Source of the DNA: Bradyrhizobium sp. CCBAU 53340
GTDB lineage: Bacteria; Pseudomonadota; Alphaproteobacteria; Rhizobiales; Xanthobacteraceae
Reading direction: 5' to 3'
Assembly (NCBI RefSeq): GCF_015291645.1
Contig: NZ_CP030055.1
Span: forward strand, 7,276,501-7,340,500
Length of the DNA stretch: 64,000 nucleotides
Shown here: positions 51,649 to 61,069 of the stretch, piece after piece
How the letters are laid out: each line of letters opens with the position of its first letter
How positions within the stretch are numbered: the first letter of the stretch is position 1
Notes under the pieces: generated by a model
Told to the model about the DNA's origin: nothing
Seen by the model: only the letters and a program-made list of their open reading frames with translations
Databases searched by the model: none
Made by a program: the position numbers and the translations under genes

Positions 51649-53244
51649 ATGCGTATTCGTTTAACGACCTGTCTCGCCGCGCTTGCGCTGGCGATATCAG
51701 CACTTTCGGCGCGCGCCGAAACGGTGGTGCGCTACGGCATCTCGATGGCGGATATTCCGCTGACGACGGGCCAGCCCGATCGCGGGGCCGGCGCCTATCA
51801 GTTCACGGCCTATACGATCTACGATCCGCTGGTGGCGTGGGAGATGGACGTCGCCGATCGGCCGGGCAAGCTGGTGCCGGGGCTCGCGACCGAATGGAAG
51901 GTCGACGACACCGACAAGACCAAGTGGCGCTTCACGCTTCGCAAGGGCGTGAAGTTTCACGACGGCAGCGAGTTCAACGCCGACGCCGTGATCTGGAACC
52001 TCGACAAGGTTCTCAACGACAAGGCGCCGCAATTCGACAAGCGGCAGAGCGCGCAGGTGAAGACCCGCCTGCCCTCGGTCGCCAGCTACGCCAAGATCGA
52101 CGACTTCACCGTGGAGATCACCACCAAGACGGTCGATTCCTTTTTTCCCTATCAGATGCTGTGGTTCCTGGTCTCGAGCCCGGCGCAATATGAGAAGCTC
52201 GGCAAGGATTGGGACAAGTTCGCGAGCCAGCCCTCCGGCACCGGCCCGTTCAAGCTGACGAAACTGGTGCCGCGCGAGCTCGCCGAGCTCAGCAAGAATC
52301 CCGACTACTGGAATCCGAAGCGGATTCCCAAGGTCGACAAGATGGTTCTGTTGCCGATGCCGGAAGCGCTGACGCGCACCAATGCGCTGCTCGCAGGCCA
52401 AGTCGACCTGATCGAGACGCCGGCGCCGGACGCCGTGCCACAGCTCAAGGCCGCGGGCATGAAGATCGTCGACAACGTCACGCCGCATGTCTGGAATTAT
52501 CATCTCAGCGTGCTGCCGGGCTCGCCCTGGACCGACATCCGCCTGCGCAAGGCGCTGAACCTTGCCATCAACCGCGACGAGGTCGTCGGGCTGATGAACG
52601 GCCTCGCCAAGCCTGCCAAGGGCCAGGTCGACCCGTCGAGCCCGTGGTTCGGCAAGCCGAGTTTTGAGCTGAAATACGATCTCGCCACCGCGAAGAAGCT
52701 GGTCGAGGAAGCCGGCTATTCTAAAGAAAAGCCTCTGAAGACCACCTTCATCATCGCGCAAGGCGGCACGGGGCAGATGCTGTCGCTGCCGATGAACGAA
52801 TTCCTGCAGCAGAGTTTCAAGGAGATCGGGATCGACATCGACTTCAAGGTCGTGGAGCTCGAGACGCTATACACGCATTGGCGCAAGGGCGCGGCCGACG
52901 AGATCAACGCCGGCATCACCGCCAACAACATCGCCTATGTCACGTCAGATCCGCTCTACGCCATCGTCCGCTTCTTTGCTTCCGACCAGATCGCGCCGGT
53001 CGGCGTCAACTGGGGCGGCTACAAGAACCCGAAAGTGGATGCGCTGATCAACGAGGCCAAGCAAACTTTCGACACCGCCAAGCAGGACGAGCTGATCGCG
53101 CAGGCCCATGCGCTCGTGGTCGACGATGCCGCGCTGGTCTGGGTCGTCCACGACACCAACCCGCACGCGCTGTCGCCGAAGATCAAGCAGTTCGTGCAGG
53201 CGCAGCACTGGTTCCAGGACCTGACGACGATCAGCGTGGAGTGA
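51649..53244 (+). CDS. Peptide/nickel-type ABC binding protein 2
   Basis: The protein has 531 residues from an ATG after GGGAGC. It has a signal peptide (LTTCLAALALAISALSARAET) and then an SBP_bac_5 fold closely parallel to binding protein 1: DIPLTTGQPDRGAGAYQ, RFTLRKGVKFHDGSEFNADAVIWN, and a late KIKQFVQAQHWFQDL. Lacking its own permease genes, it probably feeds the divergent operon. This is the usual explanation for an orphan binding protein and could widen the ligand range. Confidence 0.88.
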   Translation: MRIRLTTCLAALALAISALSARAETVVRYGISMADIPLTTGQPDRGAGAYQFTAYTIYDPLVAWEMDVADRPGKLVPGLATEWKVDDTDKTKWRFTLRKGVKFHDGSEFNADAVIWNLDKVLNDKAPQFDKRQSAQVKTRLPSVASYAKIDDFTVEITTKTVDSFFPYQMLWFLVSSPAQYEKLGKDWDKFASQPSGTGPFKLTKLVPRELAELSKNPDYWNPKRIPKVDKMVLLPMPEALTRTNALLAGQVDLIETPAPDAVPQLKAAGMKIVDNVTPHVWNYHLSVLPGSPWTDIRLRKALNLAINRDEVVGLMNGLAKPAKGQVDPSSPWFGKPSFELKYDLATAKKLVEEAGYSKEKPLKTTFIIAQGGTGQMLSLPMNEFLQQSFKEIGIDIDFKVVELETLYTHWRKGAADEINAGITANNIAYVTSDPLYAIVRFFASDQIAPVGVNWGGYKNPKVDALINEAKQTFDTAKQDELIAQAHALVVDDAALVWVVHDTNPHALSPKIKQFVQAQHWFQDLTTISVE

Positions 53245-53265
53245 GGCCCGGCAAGCGCAGCTGCC

Positions 53266-53355
53266 GTAGGGTGGGCAAAGCGATAGCGTGCCCACCAGCC
53301 GGTACAATTCAGCGCGAGATGGTGGCACGGCGCTATGCGCCTTTGCCCACCCTAC
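53266..53355. repeat. Palindromic repeat family C, copy 2
   Basis: The arms are GTAGGGTGGGCAAAG and CTTTGCCCACCCTAC, as in copy 1 at 17476, with a shorter interior (AGCGTGCCCACCAGC). It lies directly after binding protein 2 in the 328-bp gap before the cyclase gene. Confidence 0.85.
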
Positions 53356-53397
53356 GAGAGCGGTTGATGTGGCCACGCCGGTGCGTCAAATGCCGCT

Positions 53398-53530
53398 GTC
53401 GTCCCGGGCAAGCGTCAGCGCAGACCCGGGACCCATAGCCACAGGGAGTGACTTGGCGAAGACTCGAAGTTGCTAGCTCGGGCTGCAACTTCTTCCTGAG
53501 GTTATGGGTCCCCGCATTCGCGGGGACGAC
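53398..53530. repeat. Palindromic repeat family B, copy 2
   Basis: The arms are GTCGTCCCGGGCAAG at left and CCCCGCATTCGCGGGGACGAC at right, with the inner CCCATAGCCACAGGGAG and the inverted ATGGGTCCCCG. Its partner is at 10346. Together with family C copy 2 it takes up most of the gap 53245-53572; I see nothing else there. Confidence 0.75.
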
Positions 53531-53572
53531 ACCGAATATGTGGCACCATTCGGGCCACGATGGCGATCAGCC

Positions 53573-55807
53573 CTACTTCGTCAGCAGCGCATACGCCCCC
53601 GTCCAGTCCTCCGACGGCGGTTTGACCTTGAACTCCTTGATGCGCGCTTCGTACAGCTTGAACAGCTTCTCCAGCGTGTCGGCATCCTCGCTCTTGCGGC
53701 CGCGTTCGATCGCGTCCAGTGCGCCCTGCCAGTCGCGGCCGCGGTAGCAGCTGAGCATCTCGATGGTGATGTTGCGCAGACGCTGGAACGCGGCCGATTG
53801 CATCACGTCCTCGCGGCCGGCGATGGCGTAGATCACCTCGGGCTCGGTCTTGCCCTTGACCATGATGAAGTCGAGCTCGAGGATCGCGAACCTGTCCTTG
53901 GCGGCGAGCGCCGTGCGCGAGCCGACGATGATGGGAAATCCGTATTCCTTGGTCTGGCCTTCCAGGCGCGAGGCCAGGTTCACGCTGTCGCCGAGCACCG
54001 AATAGTTCTTCTTCAGGTCGGAGCCCATGTTGCCGACCACCCCGATGCCGGTGTTGAGGCCGATGCCGACATTGAGCGGGATGTAGACGCGGCCACCGTC
54101 GGCCGCTTCCTGCTCGCGCTCCTTGTTGACGGCGTCGATCTTCTCGAGCATCTGGACTGCGGCCTCGCAGGCATGGACCTGATGCCCGGCATCGTCGATC
54201 GGCGCGTTCCAGAACGCCATGATGGCGTCACCCATATACTTGTCGACGTAACCCTTCTGCTCGATGATCACGTCCGTGAGCGGCGTCAGGAAGCGGTTCA
54301 TCAGCGTGATCAGGCCTTGCGGATCGTGCTTGTAGCTCTCCGAGATCGTGGTGAAACCGCGCACATCGGAGAACATGATCGTCATCTCGCGCTCCTCACC
54401 GCCGAGCACGACTTTCTCCGGCGACTGCGCCAGCTGCTCGACCAGGACGGGCGACATGTACTGCGCGAAGATGCCGCGGATCTGCATGCGCTGGCGCTGC
54501 TCGCGCACGAAGCTCGCGAAGATGAAAGTCAGATAGATCGCAGTGGTCGAGAGCAGCGGATAGGTGAAGTCGATCAGGTAGCGGGACTTCCAATAAAAGA
54601 ACCAGGAGGTGCCGACCAGGATGGCGGCGAACAGCGCGCCCGCCAGCACCAGCCGGACCGGACCGAGATTCGGCGTGAAGATGATGACGAGGATGCCGAT
54701 GATCAGCGCGGCGAGCAATTCGACGCCGAGCGCGTAGCCCGGCTGGGAGATGGCTGCGCCGGTCAGTATGCTTTCGAGCACCTGGGCGTGGATCTCGACG
54801 CCGGGCATAGTCGAGGACACCGGTGTGGTCTTGATGTCGTTCAGCCCGACCGCGGAGGTGCCGATCAGCACCAGCTTGCCGGCGATTTTGCTTGGCGGCA
54901 CCGTGTTGTCGAGCACGTCGGCCGCCGAGACGTAGATCGAGGGATCTTGCCTCGCATAGTGCACCCAGAGCTGACCGTTCTTGTCGGTCGGGATCTCGCC
55001 GCTCTTGAGCCGAATGGCGCGAATTCCGGTCTTGCTGGTGCGAACCAGCAGCGTCGGCGTGCCGGTGATGACCCTGAGGATCTCAAGGCTGAGCGAGGGC
55101 ATGATGTGGTCCTGGGCGCGCATGATCATCGGCACGCGGCGGATCAGGCCGTCGCGCTCGGTCCGGATCGTGAACAGGCCGCGCCCCGCCGCGGCCTGCT
55201 CGATGATGGGCACGTTGCGCAAGAGGCCCGGGAATTCGAACAGAAAGCGCTCGGCCTCCGCTTCACCGACTGTCGCCACGCCGGTGAACGGAAGCGTCTT
55301 GTCGATCTCCGACGTGATCACCGACTGTCCGGTCTCGCCGAGCACCACGTGCGATCGCTTGATGGCGTCCGAAAGGACCTGGTCGTTGCTCGGGAGTTCG
55401 CGCAGCCTGACGCGCGTGGCCTCGTCGAGATAACGCATCTGGCCGGCGACCAGATCCGGGTTGAGCCGGTCGGGTTCCGAAAACACCACGTCGAAGCCGA
55501 TCGCCACCGCCCCGCTATTGGTGAGGTTGATGATCATGTCCGCGATCCGCGTCCGTGACCATGGCCATTGGCCAAACTTGGCAAGGCTCTTGTCGTCGAT
55601 GTCGACGATGGTGACCGGCCGCACCCCCTTCTTGTCGCGCGGGTCGAGCAACTGGAACATGTCAAAGGTGCGCAGCCGCAGCTCCTGCACCGGCGGCGGA
55701 TCCCAGACGCGCAAGGCTGCGAAGACGACCAGCAGCCCAAGACACATCAGCCGCGCCAAGCCGAACTTTTGCGCAAACCACCGGCGCCAGATTTTGAGAC
55801 GTTTCAT
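53573..55807 (-). CDS. CHASE2 class III adenylate/guanylate cyclase
   Basis: The 744-residue membrane enzyme has a transmembrane helix (LARLMCLGLLVVFAALRVW, about residues 18-36) and a periplasmic CHASE2 sensor domain (about 40-340). Three helices follow (about 350-440). The cytoplasmic catalytic domain (about 470-650) has both metal-binding Asp residues, in FSDVRGFTTISE and MGDAIMAFWN. It makes cAMP or cGMP in response to an unknown periplasmic signal. The purine-selecting residues could not be assigned. It follows the giant secreted protein gene on the same strand, 155 bp apart. Confidence 0.92.
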   Translation of the reverse strand: MKRLKIWRRWFAQKFGLARLMCLGLLVVFAALRVWDPPPVQELRLRTFDMFQLLDPRDKKGVRPVTIVDIDDKSLAKFGQWPWSRTRIADMIINLTNSGAVAIGFDVVFSEPDRLNPDLVAGQMRYLDEATRVRLRELPSNDQVLSDAIKRSHVVLGETGQSVITSEIDKTLPFTGVATVGEAEAERFLFEFPGLLRNVPIIEQAAAGRGLFTIRTERDGLIRRVPMIMRAQDHIMPSLSLEILRVITGTPTLLVRTSKTGIRAIRLKSGEIPTDKNGQLWVHYARQDPSIYVSAADVLDNTVPPSKIAGKLVLIGTSAVGLNDIKTTPVSSTMPGVEIHAQVLESILTGAAISQPGYALGVELLAALIIGILVIIFTPNLGPVRLVLAGALFAAILVGTSWFFYWKSRYLIDFTYPLLSTTAIYLTFIFASFVREQRQRMQIRGIFAQYMSPVLVEQLAQSPEKVVLGGEEREMTIMFSDVRGFTTISESYKHDPQGLITLMNRFLTPLTDVIIEQKGYVDKYMGDAIMAFWNAPIDDAGHQVHACEAAVQMLEKIDAVNKEREQEAADGGRVYIPLNVGIGLNTGIGVVGNMGSDLKKNYSVLGDSVNLASRLEGQTKEYGFPIIVGSRTALAAKDRFAILELDFIMVKGKTEPEVIYAIAGREDVMQSAAFQRLRNITIEMLSCYRGRDWQGALDAIERGRKSEDADTLEKLFKLYEARIKEFKVKPPSEDWTGAYALLTK

Positions 55808-55962
55808 GTCAGTCGAGCTTCCTGCCGCGCATCACCCCCTCGGAGCCGATCATGGAGCGTTCGCGCGCCGTTGGCCATTCCCTGATGGCCGAGGATTGCG
55901 GATTTTCGTTCGCGGTTAAGCGGTGCGCTCATCGCCGGCCCGCCGGACGGATCCGGCGCCCA

Positions 55963-58900
55963 TCAGGTGATATGGAAGATGAAATCGCTGGCCTTGAGCG
56001 TGGCCGTCATATTCTGCAGCGTCAGCTTCTCATGCTCGGTCACCGACTGGCTGATCTGCTGCTGCCACGTGATCAGCGTGTCGCTGCCGTCCTGAATGAT
56101 GGTGAGGTTGTTGATGGAGCTGACGCCGGAGAACTGGCGCAGGTCGATCTTGTCCAGGCCTTCGATGAAATCGGTGATGGTGTGCGTGGCGGTATCCCCG
56201 GTCGAGCCCGGCGCAAACACGAACTGATCCTTGCCGCCGCCGCCGGTCAGCGTATCGCCGGTCGTGGGTGCGAAGATGACGTCCTTGCCGGCCGTGCCGG
56301 TCAGCGTGATGCCATTGCTGGTATCGCCAGCCTCGTCGAAGATGAAGTTGACGGCGTCATAGGCGCCGGTGGTGTTGTCCGTGACCGTCAGCGTGATCTG
56401 GTCGGTGTTCGGCGGCGTGGCACCGGGATTGTAGGTGACACCATTGTTGAAGGCCGTGTTGATGTCGTCGAGCAAGCCTGACGTTGGCGACAGATCGACG
56501 CTGCTGCCGGGCGCATGAGCAGTGATCGCCGTGACCGTAAAGTCATCCGTCGACGCGCCGGAATCGGTGTCGGTCACCGAGAGATTGAAGATGGTGTCGG
56601 TACCGGCCTCGCCGTCATGCACGACGTAGAAGCGATCGGTGTCGATCACGGGCCCGCCGGCGGGGGCGGTCACGATGGTGCTGATGGTGGCGGCCTTGTC
56701 CGAGACCGGCGCGGTGCCGTCGGTGCTCATCGCCGTGATGTCGATCGTTGCCGGCGACACGGCGGTCGTGATGCCGCCGGTATAGGTGTCGTCGAGCGCA
56801 TGGACGCCGAGCGGATCCGGCGTGCCGGTGAAGCCGTTGGCCGGCACGAAACGGATCAGGGTGTCGGTGCCCAGCACCAGCGCATGGGTGTCGCTGACCG
56901 AGCCGATGTCGACCCATTGATTGGTGCCGGCGACTTCGTATTGCCAGACGCCCTCGGTGGACGCAGCCGTGTCCGAGGTGACCGCGATGGCCTGGAAGCT
57001 CGCGCCGTCGTCGACGTCGTGGAACTTGCCCGAGAAGAGATCGCTGATGGTATCTCCGGCCGGATTGCTCTGGTTGCCGGCAACAGAGACCAGAGTCGTG
57101 CTATCGAGCGTCGGTGCGTCGTTGACGCCGGTGATCGTGACGGTGACGTCCTGCGTCACCGTCGCGTTGTGGTTGTCGATGAAGGTGACGGTGTAGACTT
57201 GCGTGATGGCCTGGCCTTCAGCCAGCGACTGCAGCACCGGATCGTTGTCGTCGAGCGAGAAATGCCAGCCCAGCGTCGCGCCATTGTCGGTGTCGCTGCT
57301 GGACTCCGTCACCGACGGATCGATCGTGAATGTGCCGATATGCGAATTGCTGTCGAAGCCGGACAGAGCCGAGCTGACGGACGACGACTTGAACACGGCC
57401 GTCGCCGTGTGCGTGTCGATCAGGTCGAGATCCTGGATCGCCAGCGTGCCGCCGGTCGACAATGTCGGCGTGGCCGCATCCTCGACCACCCCGCCCATGG
57501 CCGCCGCGGCATCGCTCGTAATTGTCGGCGCATCATTGGCGCCGTTGATCGTGACCGTGACGTCCTGCGACACCTGTGCACCGTGATTGTCGGTGAAGGT
57601 GACCGTATAGACCTCGGTGATCGACTGGCCCTGGGCCAACGACTGGAGCACCGCGTTGCCGTTGTCGAGGCTGAAATGCCAGCCCAGCGTGGCGCCATTA
57701 TCGGTGTCGGTGTTCAACTCCGTCACCGCCGAATCAATCGTAAAGGTGCCAAGCGGCGTATCGTCGTCGAATCCGGGCAGATGCGCGCTCGACGTCGACG
57801 ACTTGAACACCGCCGCAGCAGTGTGGGTGTCGATCAGGTCGAGATCCTGAATGGCCAGCGTGCCACCGACCAGCAGCGTCAATCCTGTGTCTTCGGTCAC
57901 GGCGCCCGTGGCGTCGGCCGCGCTGCTCGTGATCGTCGGCGCGTCATTGATGCCGGTGATGGCGACCGTGACGTCCTGGGTGACCGTGCCACCGTGAAGA
58001 TCGTCGATCGTAACGGTGTAGACCTGGTTGATGGTCTGGCCTTCCGCCAGCGACTGCAGCACCGCGTCCCTGTCGTCGAGCGCAAAGCTCCAGCCGACCG
58101 ATCCGACCGTGCTGACGCCCGGGGTCTCGCTTACCGAAGTGAGCGCGAACGTACCAATATGAGATGTGTTGTCGTTGAAGCCGGGCAGATGCGCTGTCGA
58201 CGTCGTCGACTTCAGAACGTAACTCGCGGTATGAGTGTCCGTGAGATCGGGGTCGTTGAAAGTAATGATGCCGCCAGCCGACAAGGTCGCCGCCGTGTCC
58301 TCGATGACCGCGCCGGTCGGGGTGGTCGACGTGCCCACGATCGTGGGCACGTCATTGGTTCCCTCGACGCTGACATCGGCGCCATTGATGGACACCGTGA
58401 TCGGCGTACTGACGACGCCGCCATGACCATCGTCAACCTGAATCACGTAGTTGAGAACCAGCGTCTCACCATCGGCGAGGAAATCAAACAGGTGGTCGGG
58501 AACGCTGTACGTCCAGGTCGCGGAACCGTTATTGCTGTTCGCCACGCCCTGCACCACGGTCAACGGCACCTCGACCGCAGTGACTGCAGCAAGCTGCTCT
58601 GGCGTCAGGGACGAGGTGATATCTTGGCCGTGCGCGTCGAGATATTTGAACGGCTGGTTGGTTGAGAGCGCCGCGCTGACGACCGGCCGATCCGTCAGAT
58701 CGACATCGGTGAAGGTGACTGTACCGGTCATGGTGTCCAGCACAGTATTCCCGGTCCCGACTTTCTCGACGACGGTCCCACCAGACGTCGCGACAGTCGG
58801 CTTGTCGTTGGTGCCCGTGATCGTGATCGTGATCGGGATGGTCGTGGCTTCGGGGTTGACCGAGAAATTGTCGTCGACTCGGACCATGTAGGTCAGCGTC

Positions 58901-60450
58901 AGCGTTTCCCCGGCTCCGAGGAAGTCGAAGACGTGGTCGGGAATCGTGTAGGTCCAGACTGCTGAACCGTTGTTGTTGTTGGCTGCGTCGGGAACGACGC
59001 TGATCTGGATCTGCGTTGCCGCGATGTCCAGCTTTTGCAGGGCAGTGAGCGCGGCGGTGACATCATGCTGGCCGGAGTCTTTGTAGACATAGTTCGGTGC
59101 ATCAGCGAGATTCACCGATACCGTCGGTCGGTCTCCGAGATTCAGATCGACGAATGTGATCCGGCCGGACACGGTGTCAGGCCCAACGGCGTCGCCGGTC
59201 CCGTCCGAATGGTCGGCGGTCGCGTTCGCGTGCTCGGTCAGCTTGAACGACGACGCGACGTTGCCGTTGAGATCAAGGCTCTGCGCTTTGGGCGGGCCGG
59301 GAAAACGATCTACTCCCTTGTCGGTCCCGCCTTGCCCAGGGCCGGTGCCAGTGTTGACGGTGTTGGCGAAGGTCGCGGTCGCAGTGGCTCCGGTGTCCGT
59401 CTTGATGAAGACGATGTTGCCGTTCTGCGTGATGGTGTCGGTGAAGTTCGTGGTCAGCTTGGTGTTGGTGTTGTTGTCCGTGAACTTCAGCGTGAACACG
59501 TCGGTGATCAGCTTCTGCACGTCGGGCGACAGCAGCGCGTTGCTGACCGAGACGTTGCCGCCGCTGATCTGGATCATCTGGCCGGCCTGATTGACCGTCG
59601 CGATCGGCAGCAGCGTCAGCTTGTCGAACAGGATGTAAGAGCCGGTGGTGCCGTTCGGCTCGACCAGCACCTGGAAATTGGCTTGCGGCTGGGGTTCGGG
59701 GTTCGGATTGGTCGGCGTCGCCGGCGGAATGATGAAGCTGATTTCGGTCAGCACCGCCGTGCCGCGGATGCCCATGGTGGCGACCGGCGTATCGATCTTC
59801 ATGTCGCCGTGCTTGGCGGTCTCGCCGGCGACGAAGGTGATGGTGCCGGCGACGAGGCTGAGCAGCGAGGAGTTGTTCGACCCGTTGGGGTCGTAGACCA
59901 TCTCGTTCAGCACCATCCGCGCATTGGAGGACAGGCCGAACACAGTGCCATCGATGAAGGTGATGCCGAGCGTCGATTCCGAGCCGGTCGAGACCACGTC
60001 GCCCTTCTCGACATTGTCGCCGTTGTTCAGGACAACCGAGACGCCGTTGCGGATCGCGGTCGCGCTGCCGGTCAGCTTGGTGACGTGACCGATGACCTGC
60101 GCCGTGGCGGCGCCGGGCGCGGCCTGGGCAATTTGGACGTAGCCGGTAAGCGCGCTGACGATGTCGCCGGTGAGATGGGCGCCGTCGGGCGAGGCGATCG
60201 CGGCGCGCTTGTCGCCCCTGAAATAATCGTGAACGACGATGTCGTGGCCGTCATGGGACAGCACGAGATCGAGACCTGTGCGCTTGAATTCGCCGTGGAA
60301 GATCAGATTGGGGTCGGCAATGACGACCGCGCCGTCGGGCACGTGGCCGTGAGCCTTCGCGGTAAAGGAATCGACATGCCCGGAGGCGGGCGCGCGGAAA
60401 CCCTGGCCATCCAAGGAGAGCGCGGCGTCAAATTTGCCAGCGTAATTCAA
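55963..60450 (-). CDS. Giant type I-secreted repeat protein with FecR, VCBS and RTX-like parts
   Basis: The protein has 1495 residues from a TTG start; an in-frame stop lies seven codons upstream and no ATG or GTG comes between. A FecR-like domain (about 120-240) is followed by a Pro-rich linker. Then come two long and three short VCBS/cadherin-like repeats (about 400-550, 551-702, 703-838, 839-975, 976-1113), two further strands-rich segments (about 1114-1340) and a C-terminal GKD/GGGGKD RTX-like block (from about 1385). No signal peptide is seen, in keeping with type I export. It is likely a cell-surface adhesin. Confidence 0.88.
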   Translation of the reverse strand: MNYAGKFDAALSLDGQGFRAPASGHVDSFTAKAHGHVPDGAVVIADPNLIFHGEFKRTGLDLVLSHDGHDIVVHDYFRGDKRAAIASPDGAHLTGDIVSALTGYVQIAQAAPGAATAQVIGHVTKLTGSATAIRNGVSVVLNNGDNVEKGDVVSTGSESTLGITFIDGTVFGLSSNARMVLNEMVYDPNGSNNSSLLSLVAGTITFVAGETAKHGDMKIDTPVATMGIRGTAVLTEISFIIPPATPTNPNPEPQPQANFQVLVEPNGTTGSYILFDKLTLLPIATVNQAGQMIQISGGNVSVSNALLSPDVQKLITDVFTLKFTDNNTNTKLTTNFTDTITQNGNIVFIKTDTGATATATFANTVNTGTGPGQGGTDKGVDRFPGPPKAQSLDLNGNVASSFKLTEHANATADHSDGTGDAVGPDTVSGRITFVDLNLGDRPTVSVNLADAPNYVYKDSGQHDVTAALTALQKLDIAATQIQISVVPDAANNNNGSAVWTYTIPDHVFDFLGAGETLTLTYMVRVDDNFSVNPEATTIPITITITGTNDKPTVATSGGTVVEKVGTGNTVLDTMTGTVTFTDVDLTDRPVVSAALSTNQPFKYLDAHGQDITSSLTPEQLAAVTAVEVPLTVVQGVANSNNGSATWTYSVPDHLFDFLADGETLVLNYVIQVDDGHGGVVSTPITVSINGADVSVEGTNDVPTIVGTSTTPTGAVIEDTAATLSAGGIITFNDPDLTDTHTASYVLKSTTSTAHLPGFNDNTSHIGTFALTSVSETPGVSTVGSVGWSFALDDRDAVLQSLAEGQTINQVYTVTIDDLHGGTVTQDVTVAITGINDAPTITSSAADATGAVTEDTGLTLLVGGTLAIQDLDLIDTHTAAAVFKSSTSSAHLPGFDDDTPLGTFTIDSAVTELNTDTDNGATLGWHFSLDNGNAVLQSLAQGQSITEVYTVTFTDNHGAQVSQDVTVTINGANDAPTITSDAAAAMGGVVEDAATPTLSTGGTLAIQDLDLIDTHTATAVFKSSSVSSALSGFDSNSHIGTFTIDPSVTESSSDTDNGATLGWHFSLDDNDPVLQSLAEGQAITQVYTVTFIDNHNATVTQDVTVTITGVNDAPTLDSTTLVSVAGNQSNPAGDTISDLFSGKFHDVDDGASFQAIAVTSDTAASTEGVWQYEVAGTNQWVDIGSVSDTHALVLGTDTLIRFVPANGFTGTPDPLGVHALDDTYTGGITTAVSPATIDITAMSTDGTAPVSDKAATISTIVTAPAGGPVIDTDRFYVVHDGEAGTDTIFNLSVTDTDSGASTDDFTVTAITAHAPGSSVDLSPTSGLLDDINTAFNNGVTYNPGATPPNTDQITLTVTDNTTGAYDAVNFIFDEAGDTSNGITLTGTAGKDVIFAPTTGDTLTGGGGKDQFVFAPGSTGDTATHTITDFIEGLDKIDLRQFSGVSSINNLTIIQDGSDTLITWQQQISQSVTEHEKLTLQNMTATLKASDFIFHIT
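57112..58351 (-). repeat. Three tandem VCBS-type coding repeats
   Basis: Within the giant gene, three units of about 410 bp each encode homologous 135-138-residue repeats, sharing DLDLIDTHTA, GWHFSLD and VLQSLAxGQ. The last two are closest in sequence. The DNA similarity makes recombination or assembly error likely here. Confidence 0.8.
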
Positions 60451-61069
60451 CCGGGCACCGAAAAAGGGTTAATATTTATGAAAGTATCGACCGCCTAAGC
60501 TTGCATACCATTACCAAGTCCTTAGCGAAACCATCCATTGCTTGTGTGATTTGGCGTCACTTGGCTTTCGGTGACTATGCTTACGGCGACATCCCTAGAA
60601 AAAATGAAGTCATTCTTGCGGCTTTTTCCGGTTTAGTCTCGTTGATCTGGCCGCACGTCCCGCCGCCCCATGTATTCGACCGTATAGATCTGTCTACAGA
60701 TACTTGAGTCATCTTTTGTTCGGTGTGCCCCGCACCATCCTGCGGCAAATACGGAACAAAATCTGTGAGCCAACTAACAGAACCCGTGAAATAGCGGGTC
60801 ATTAGCCATAAGACCCGGAACTGCCCCCGCTACAACCCATGCTTGTAATCGGCTCGATTGCGCGGCGTCCGGCCCTCTCCTAGCCGGCGATTCGCAAAAT
60901 TTTACGCAATTTGGGCAGGCCCGCTTCAGCCTGCCCCACGGTTTTGGCGGCCCCGCCCCGGCGCGTTAAGCGGAACAAAACGGCACGGCTCGCACTATCT
61001 CCGCGAAAGCAACAAAGTCGGCACGTTGAGGTCGACGGGACCAAAGCGAAGCCGGGAAGGGGATGTCAG
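60451..61069. promoter_or_regulatory. Divergent regulatory region of the giant protein and LapG-like genes
   Basis: This 619-bp gap is unusually long and locally AT-rich (about 60470-60800). It contains an inverted repeat ATCTGT-CT-ACAGAT (60688-60701) and a second one, CGGGTC...GACCCG, near 60797-60820. I see no credible gene in it; two short overlapping frames near 60501-60802 have no ribosome-binding sites or recognisable motifs. The inverted repeats are candidate operators and a leader for either gene is possible. Confidence 0.5.

Noticed and set aside
56515..58665. A 716-residue open frame on the plus strand
   Set aside because: It is opposite the VCBS repeats of the giant protein, its sequence is Arg/Asp-rich and repetitive, and it has no domain. 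The same reasoning rejects the 487-residue frame at 59035-60498.
60090..60140. A canonical LapG cleavage site in the giant protein
   Set aside because: Residues 108-118 contain Ala-rich text (AQAAPGAATAQ), but no exact TAAG- or PAAG-type site. It is recorded as a possible site only and not as a feature.
39924..60450. Dedicated exporter-substrate operon
   Set aside because: The PrsD/PrsE-type exporter and the giant protein are 13 kb apart with unrelated genes between. Their functional link is plausible, but a shared operon is excluded.
60501..60802. Small genes in the divergent gap
   Set aside because: Two overlapping frames of about 70 codons exist, one on each strand. Neither has a ribosome-binding site, a signal peptide or a family match.
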